Shown here: positions 59,291-64,000 of the stretch, piece by piece | Layout: each line of letters starts with the position of its first letter | Numbering within the stretch: the stretch's first letter is position 1 | DNA from: Kibdelosporangium philippinense | GTDB lineage: Bacteria; Actinomycetota; Actinomycetes; Mycobacteriales; Pseudonocardiaceae | DNA: 64,000 nt | Direction: 5' to 3' | Assembly (NCBI RefSeq): GCF_021390435.2 | Contig: NZ_JAJVCN010000003.1 | Coordinates: 1,369,501-1,433,500, forward strand | Position numbers and translations under genes: made by a program | The notes under the pieces: model-generated | What the model saw: only the letters and a program-made list of their open reading frames with translations | Databases searched by the model: none | What the model was told of the DNA's origin: nothing

Positions 59291-59338
59291 CCTCGTGAGT
59301 GGTTATCAAGGTTAGAACCTCGATAACCACTCACGAGG
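59291..59338. terminator. Dispersed hairpin repeat, copy 3, bidirectional terminator
   Basis: Stem cctcgtgagtggttatc...gataaccactcacgagg with inner aggtt/aacct and loop AG, one mismatch. A run of seven A precedes it (59284-59290), giving a U7 tail for the minus-strand kinase gene: a textbook intrinsic terminator. On the plus strand it follows the pmt stop. Confidence 0.92.
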
Positions 59339-59351
59339 GGTTGCTGGGGTG

Positions 59352-61517
59352 TCAGGTGCCGAAACGCCTGGTCGGGTTGTGCCGCTTCTGCTGCGTTGGC
59401 CGGGTGCGCTCCGGGTCAGGCTGGGGCGGAGGCGGCGGTGTCTGCTGGGCGGGTGGGCGCGGCGGCGGGTTGGTGGACTTTGTCCGCTCGGGATCCGTGA
59501 ACGAAGTCCTGTCCGGATCCGTGAACGACGTCCGATCAGGGTCCGTGAACTTCGTGCGCTCGTTCTCACCTTCCGAAGGCTTGGTGACCTTGGTGCGATC
59601 AAGCGCGGCGATGTCCTCGCGTTTGACGACCTTGGTGACCGGGCCGTCCTCGGCGTGCCCGCCCTTGGTCAGCCAGCCGCCGGTCTGCCGGATCACCGTG
59701 TCGAGGGTTGGCCGACCAGCGGGATCTGGGCCCAGCGCCGCCGAAATCAAGCGCAAGTGCACGCTGCTGGCGGGCAGATGCGTGATCCGCTCGGCCTTGG
59801 CCGCTGCCATCAACGCAGCCATCGGGTTGTCGCGGGTGCCACGCGGCGGCTCGCCGGTCAGGGCGTATGAAACGGTTGCGGCGAGCTGCCAGGCGTCCGA
59901 TGCGGGCGTCGCGGGCGAACCCGCGGCGGTCTCGGGCGCGAGGAAGTCCGGAGTGCCGACCATCATGCCGGTCTTCGTCAGCGTCGAATCACCCTTTGAC
60001 CTGGCGATACCGAAGTCGATCAGGTGCGGCATGCCGGACGGGTCGATCATGATGTTGGACGGCTTGATGTCCCGGTGCAGCACGCCCTTCGCGTGCGCGG
60101 CCGACAACGCGCCCGCCATCGTCACCCAGAGGCGTGCGGCGGCGAGGTCGTCGAGCTTGCCGTTCTCGTGCACGGCGTCAGCGAGCGGCAAGCCCTCGAT
60201 GTACTCCATGACAATGCCGAGGCCGTCTTCGTCCTCAACGATGTCGTAAACACGCACACAGTTCGGGTGCCGGACCGCGGCGAGAGCACGGGCTTCGCGC
60301 AGCATGCGCTGCTCGGTCTCGGCGTCGGGGGCGTGCGCGATCTTGACCGCGACCGTGCGGTCGAGCTGGGTGTCCATCGCGAGCCACACCGTGCCGAAGC
60401 CGCCGTGCCCAAGAGCCTTGATCTTCTTGAAACGGCCACCGCTGCGGGTCCACATGCTGTTCGCACTGTTCGCGCCGGTCATCGCCCGCGTGGCTGGCTT
60501 CGGCGCGCCGACCGGTGCCGCACCGCCGAGCGGGAACGGCATGGGGCCAGGCGTGTCAGCGAGTTTGCCGGGCTGCTGGCGTCCGCTCAGCAATTCCTGA
60601 CCGGGCGCCTGGCCGGACAACAACGCAGGTGGCACGCCGTCCGGCCGGTACGGCGGAGGCGACGGTTCGGGCACGTAAGGCGGAGGTTGCTGCTGCGAAG
60701 GCTGGCGCTGAGGAGGAGGCGGCGGCGCCTGCTGCTGGTTGTGCATCGAGGGCTGCTGCGGGGGCAACTGCTGCTGCGAAGGCTGCTGTTGCACGGCAGG
60801 CGGCTCCTTCTCCTCCTGGACCGAGCGGTTGATGGTGCTCCAGCTCGGCGCGCCGATCACCAAGATCGGGATCAAGCCGAGCACGGTCGCGGGCACCATG
60901 CCCAACCACAGCAAAAACGCGACATTGGCCTGAAAGGCGACGCTGAACAAAGCGAACGCGACGAACGACAGCCAGACCAACCTGCCCGGCCATGTCGGAC
61001 CACGCCGGAACGCCGCACGCGCCTGCAGGATCACGAAGAACGCGGCCACCGCGGGCAACACCACGAGTTTGGCGATGTTCAGCACGAAGTCCACGCCGTC
61101 ACCAGGCCTGGTCAGCAGGTCGTAGACGATCGGCCCGAGACCGAGGTACTCGGCCTGCGTGCCGATCACCGCGTGCTGCTCGGAGCCGAACGTCGACGCG
61201 AAGCTGACGCCGAAGGTGTCACCGTCGGTCGCGGCGCCTCGGAAGATCGCAGAGATCCCGTTGGCCATCAGCCACGGCAACGCCAGCGCGAACACGATGC
61301 CGATCACCGCGAAAACGCTGATCGTGACCGAGTTGTAAGCGTTCCCTGTGCCTTTGCGGATGACAGCGATGCTGAACGACGCGACGACCGGGAAAATACC
61401 GATCAGAAATCCGGCCGCCATGGTCGCCCATACCCACTCGCCTGGCCAGAACCCAGGCCCAAAGACGGTATGCGCGAACGACAACAAGTCAGCTGCCATT
61501 CGTACGAACCCGTCCAC
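59352..61517 (-). CDS. Membrane-embedded Ser/Thr protein kinase with repeat tail
   Basis: 721 residues. Unlike PknA/B-type kinases, the membrane part is N-terminal: five or six helices in residues 1-235 (FLIGIFPVVASFSIAVI, ISVFAVIGIVFALALPWLMA, LVWLSFVAFALFSVAFQANV). Then a Pro/Gln-rich linker (about 240-345), then a complete kinase: LGHGGFGTVWLAMD, TVAVKIAHAPD, VLHRDIKPSNIMID, LIDFGIARSKGD, GTPDFLAPETAAG. C-terminal tail with DRTSFTDP repeats, then PPRPPAQQTPPPPPQPDP. GTG at 61517 after GGAGGGAAACC. The Thr-rich tail may be an autophosphorylation or FHA-docking site (inference). Confidence 0.92.
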   Translation of the reverse strand: MDGFVRMAADLLSFAHTVFGPGFWPGEWVWATMAAGFLIGIFPVVASFSIAVIRKGTGNAYNSVTISVFAVIGIVFALALPWLMANGISAIFRGAATDGDTFGVSFASTFGSEQHAVIGTQAEYLGLGPIVYDLLTRPGDGVDFVLNIAKLVVLPAVAAFFVILQARAAFRRGPTWPGRLVWLSFVAFALFSVAFQANVAFLLWLGMVPATVLGLIPILVIGAPSWSTINRSVQEEKEPPAVQQQPSQQQLPPQQPSMHNQQQAPPPPPQRQPSQQQPPPYVPEPSPPPYRPDGVPPALLSGQAPGQELLSGRQQPGKLADTPGPMPFPLGGAAPVGAPKPATRAMTGANSANSMWTRSGGRFKKIKALGHGGFGTVWLAMDTQLDRTVAVKIAHAPDAETEQRMLREARALAAVRHPNCVRVYDIVEDEDGLGIVMEYIEGLPLADAVHENGKLDDLAAARLWVTMAGALSAAHAKGVLHRDIKPSNIMIDPSGMPHLIDFGIARSKGDSTLTKTGMMVGTPDFLAPETAAGSPATPASDAWQLAATVSYALTGEPPRGTRDNPMAALMAAAKAERITHLPASSVHLRLISAALGPDPAGRPTLDTVIRQTGGWLTKGGHAEDGPVTKVVKREDIAALDRTKVTKPSEGENERTKFTDPDRTSFTDPDRTSFTDPERTKSTNPPPRPPAQQTPPPPPQPDPERTRPTQQKRHNPTRRFGT
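59491..59562. repeat. 24-bp tandem repeat in kinase tail, three units
   Basis: Units ggatccgtgaacgaagtc.., ggatccgtgaacgacgtc.. and gggtccgtgaacttcgtg.. at 59491, 59515 and 59539. On the minus strand each encodes an eight-residue (D/E)RT(S/K)FTDP-type unit. Confidence 0.85.
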
Positions 61518-61667
61518 GGTTTCCCTCCTCGTGCTTACTCACCCGATGTGAGCACTAACCCAACCCACCATATGTCCAGCGGCGCTGGAGCGGTTAGGCA
61601 ACCGTGGCCCCGTGCTCTTCCAGACGCGCCGTGGGCAACGAGGTTGCATAGGTGGCAGAGTGACTCC

Positions 61668-62642
61668 ATGGGTGACTACCGGGACGCATATCACCGCAGC
61701 CTGACCGACCCAGACGGCTTCTGGCTCGCCGCCGCCGAGGCGATCGACTGGGCCAAACCGCCGGTCAGCGCCCTCGACTCCGGTAACGCACCCTTCTACC
61801 GCTGGTTTAACGGCGCCGAACTGAACACCTGCTTCAACGCGCTGGACCGCCATGTGGACAGCGACCGGATCGCGTTGATCTACGACTCGCCGATCACAGG
61901 CAGCAAGGCCACGTTCACCTACCGCGAGCTCCGCGATGAGGTCGCGTTGTTCGCAGGCGCCCTCGCGAGCTTGGGTGTCGGCAAGGGCGACCGCGTGATC
62001 GTCTATATGCCCATGGTGCCACGTGCGGTGGTGGCGATGCTGGCATGTGCCCGGCTCGGCGCGGTGCACTCCGTGGTATTCGGCGGATTCGCGCCGAAGG
62101 AGCTGGCCAGCAGGATCGAGGACGCGAAGCCGAAGGTGATCGTGGCGGCGTCCTGCGGAGTCGAGCCGACCAGGGTGGTCGCCTACAAACCGATCATCGA
62201 CGAAGCACTGTCGGTGACCGAACACCAACCCGACCACATCGTGATTACCCAACGACCGCAGCAAACTGCCGAAATGGGCCCGCGCGACATCGACTGGGAC
62301 ACCCTCGTAGCTTCCGCGGAGCCGCATGATTGCGTGAATGTAAGCGCAACAGACCCGCTGTACATCCTCTATACGTCCGGTACAACCGGGCGCCCCAAAG
62401 GCGTGGTGCGTGACAACGGCGGACACGCGGTGGCGCTGGCATGGTCACTCAAAGCGATCTACGACATCGGCCCTGGTGATGTGTTCTGGACCGCCTCGGA
62501 CGTCGGCTGGGTCGTCGGACATTCGTACATCGTCTACGCACCATTGTTTGTCGGAGCGACAACTGTGCTCTACGACAAGAAACCCCGTTGCTGGGCACTC
62601 CGAGATCAGACGCTAGGTAACGAGTTTTCTGTTGCAGCGTAA
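61668..62642 (+). pseudogene. prpE: Propionyl/acetyl-CoA synthetase, truncated
   Basis: Starts as a full ANL acyl-CoA synthetase of the PrpE/Acs type: MGDYRDAYHRSLTDPDGFWL, YDSPITGSKATFTYRELRDE, HSVVFGGFAPKELASRIEDA, and P-loop YILYTSGSTGRPKGVVRDNG-like (read here as YILYTSGTTGRPKGVVRDNG). After GATTVLYDKKP at about 62584 the homology ends abruptly; the frame adds RCWALRDQTLGNEFSVAA and stops. The family is about 630 residues; 324 are present, lacking the C-terminal domain and catalytic Lys. Most likely broken by insertion of the element that begins here. Confidence 0.85.
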
Positions 62643-62827
62643 GCAGAACTACACGTGTCGACCACCGTTGGACCACATTTTGCCCCCATGTCGTCCCTAG
62701 CGAAGATCAAGACCGCAGCGGCCGAACTGGCGCTTGGTGTCGTCAACGAGCCTTAGGCGAACCTACAGCGGCCGAGCACGGATGGACGCGACTGCCGACC
62801 GGGGCCGTGGGTACCCTGGGAGCTGCA

Positions 62828-62879
62828 CCTCTTCGCGGAGGGACGCCCCCGGTTTGGCCGCCGGGGGCACGCGAAGAGG
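62828..62879. repeat. Two-tier hairpin before XRE regulator
   Basis: Outer stem cctcttcgcg/cgcgaagagg (10 bp), inner stem gcccccgg/ccgggggc (8 bp). It ends 26 bp before the regulator ATG. Either a terminator for transcription entering from the left, or an autoregulatory site. Confidence 0.7.
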
Positions 62880-62905
62880 CCATACTCCGCGAAGAAGGTT
62901 CTGCG

Positions 62906-64000
62906 ATGACCAACGCACCGAAGCCGCGCCCTGAGCCATCCGAGATAGGCCAGAACGCCCGCAGAATGCGAGTGCGTCGAGGCTTGACTGTGGAGGCCGC
63001 CGCAGGACTGGCAGGCATCAGTAAGGCCTACCTCTCGATGCTTGAGAACGGCCACCGTGCATTCGAACGCCGCGGCCTGCTTGAGGACGTCGCACGTGCG
63101 CTTGGTTGCTCCGTCACAGATTTGACTGGTCAACCGTACGCACTTGGCGACCGCGATAGTGCTGAAGCCCTCGCCACGCTCTCGCCAATTTCGATCGCGC
63201 TCTATGACGTTTCCCTAGATGACGTGCCGGATATGCCAACGCGGCCAGTTGACAGGCTGGCCCAGTGGGCTGCGCAGGCGAACGAGCACACGGCGAACAG
63301 CCGGTATGGAGCTGCAGGTCGCGACCTGGGCGTGCTGTTGACCGAGCTCCACGTGCAAGCAGTCATGGGGGACAGCGACGCCCAGCGTGCTGCGCTTGCC
63401 GCTCTCGTTGAGGCGTGCTTTGTTGCCTCTGGAGTGGCACGCGCACTGGGAAATCCGGATCTTGCGATCATGGCGGCCGGCCGGGCGGAGGACGCTGCAG
63501 GACGCCTGGGAGAGCCTGGACTTGCAGCATTCGCGGCCATGACCAGTACGAGTGCCTTTAGTCGACTTGGATCTCGACGCCGTGCAAAGAAAGTCGCATC
63601 CAGCGCCTTGACCGCAGTGGATTCGGTGATCGACCCGACCGCAGAAGACACATCGGCAGCGCAAGCAGCGGGCATGTTGCACCTGGCGTCGGCGCAGATG
63701 GCCGCGAAGGATAACCGTGCAGACGACACAGCGGCGCATTTGGCCGCGGCGCTTGAACTGGCCGAGCGGACCGGCGAGCAGAACCGATTGTGGTTCAGCT
63801 TTGGTCCAGCCAACGTCCGTGCTTGGTCGCTTTCTACGGCGGTTGAACTTGGCGACGGTGTAGCGCTGGCTGAACAGATCGAGCGCACGCCGGGATACGA
63901 CGAGGGTCTAATTACGGACGACCGCCGCGCGGCGCTGCATTTCGACCTCGCGCGTGCATACCTGCAAGCCGATGGCGCGCGAGACGCTGCAGCTTTGCGC
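62906..64000 (+). CDS. XRE-family regulator with TPR-like C-terminus (runs off window)
   Basis: 365 residues visible, no stop before the right edge. N-terminal helix-turn-helix: IGQNARRMRVRRGLTVEAAA followed by GLAGISKAYLSMLENGHRAF and GLLEDVARALGCSVTDLTGQ. Then long Ala-rich helical repeats (LLTELHVQAVMGDSDAQRAA, AALELAERTGEQNRLWFSFG), TPR-like, as in large actinobacterial XRE regulators that sense peptides or small molecules. ATG 62906 with GAAGG upstream. Lies just inside the presumed island boundary, where such regulators often control integrative elements. Confidence 0.85.
   Translation, partial: MTNAPKPRPEPSEIGQNARRMRVRRGLTVEAAAGLAGISKAYLSMLENGHRAFERRGLLEDVARALGCSVTDLTGQPYALGDRDSAEALATLSPISIALYDVSLDDVPDMPTRPVDRLAQWAAQANEHTANSRYGAAGRDLGVLLTELHVQAVMGDSDAQRAALAALVEACFVASGVARALGNPDLAIMAAGRAEDAAGRLGEPGLAAFAAMTSTSAFSRLGSRRRAKKVASSALTAVDSVIDPTAEDTSAAQAAGMLHLASAQMAAKDNRADDTAAHLAAALELAERTGEQNRLWFSFGPANVRAWSLSTAVELGDGVALAEQIERTPGYDEGLITDDRRAALHFDLARAYLQADGARDAAALR

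Noticed and set aside
60024..61667. Long plus-strand frame ahead of the propionyl-CoA synthetase
   Set aside because: It is the complement of the kinase gene; Arg/His/Gln-rich with no domain. The real start is ATG 61668.

Overview
High-GC, densely packed actinobacterial chromosome with many GTG starts and ATGA/GTGA gene overlaps. The backbone order (Ppx/GppA, DUF501, FtsB-like, eno, LpqU-like transglycosylase, mazG, lipoprotein, mfd ... glmU, prs, rplY, pth, acyl ligase, ispE, rsmA, rpfB, tatD, rsmI, Pmt) follows the Mycobacterium tuberculosis Rv1002c-Rv1026 neighbourhood. Gene content (mycothiol-linked enzyme families, Rpf, LGFP and arabinofuranose-binding modules) fits a filamentous Pseudonocardiaceae-type organism (Amycolatopsis, Kibdelosporangium or Lentzea relatives); genus is inference.

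Layout. 1-5.9 kb: cell-wall, division and glycolysis core (partial ppx, a proline-tailed lytic transglycosylase, DUF501, FtsB, enolase, TPR protein, LpqU-like transglycosylase). 6-11 kb: signal-less solute-binding protein, a large tricorn-type S41 protease and a methyltransferase. 11.0-11.3 kb: an inverted array of 22-bp repeats between convergent genes. 11.3-16.6 kb: mazG, a SurA-like lipoprotein and mfd.

16.6-33.5 kb is the accessory section between mfd and glmU. It holds an IS1380-type element with a frameshifted transposase; a four-gene block of secreted ALF-repeat proteins ending in a 1246-residue polymorphic toxin with an overlapping immunity gene; then hydrolase, crotonase, sugar dehydrogenase, AMP-ligase, Uma2, TetR, a CTAG-flanked MITE-like hairpin, a fatty-acid desaturase with a palindromic operator, and tRNA-Gln. 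33.5-40 kb: GGDEF protein, glmU-prs, a hemerythrin remnant, rplY-pth. 40-48.8 kb: MDMPI-type enzyme, fatty-acyl-AMP ligase, ABC-F protein, ispE, and an orphan MetN-like ATPase preceded by a SAM riboswitch and a 27-codon Arg/Cys leader peptide; rsmA and a SUKH protein. 48.8-59.3 kb: rpfB, tatD, a PadR-controlled drug-type ABC exporter with twin operators, gene remnants, rsgA, DUF4185, rsmI, Pmt. 59.3-64 kb: membrane Ser/Thr kinase, a propionyl-CoA synthetase cut off halfway, and an XRE-TPR regulator running off the edge, which looks like the start of an inserted island.

The most notable observations are the ALF-repeat toxin/immunity block with its wall-binding partner (18.5-26.1 kb), the SAM riboswitch whose P1 helix overlaps the Shine-Dalgarno of a leader peptide (47.1-47.3 kb), a dispersed hairpin family with three copies and covarying inner stems (37.8, 48.8, 59.3 kb), and the 22-bp inverted repeat array (11.0-11.3 kb).
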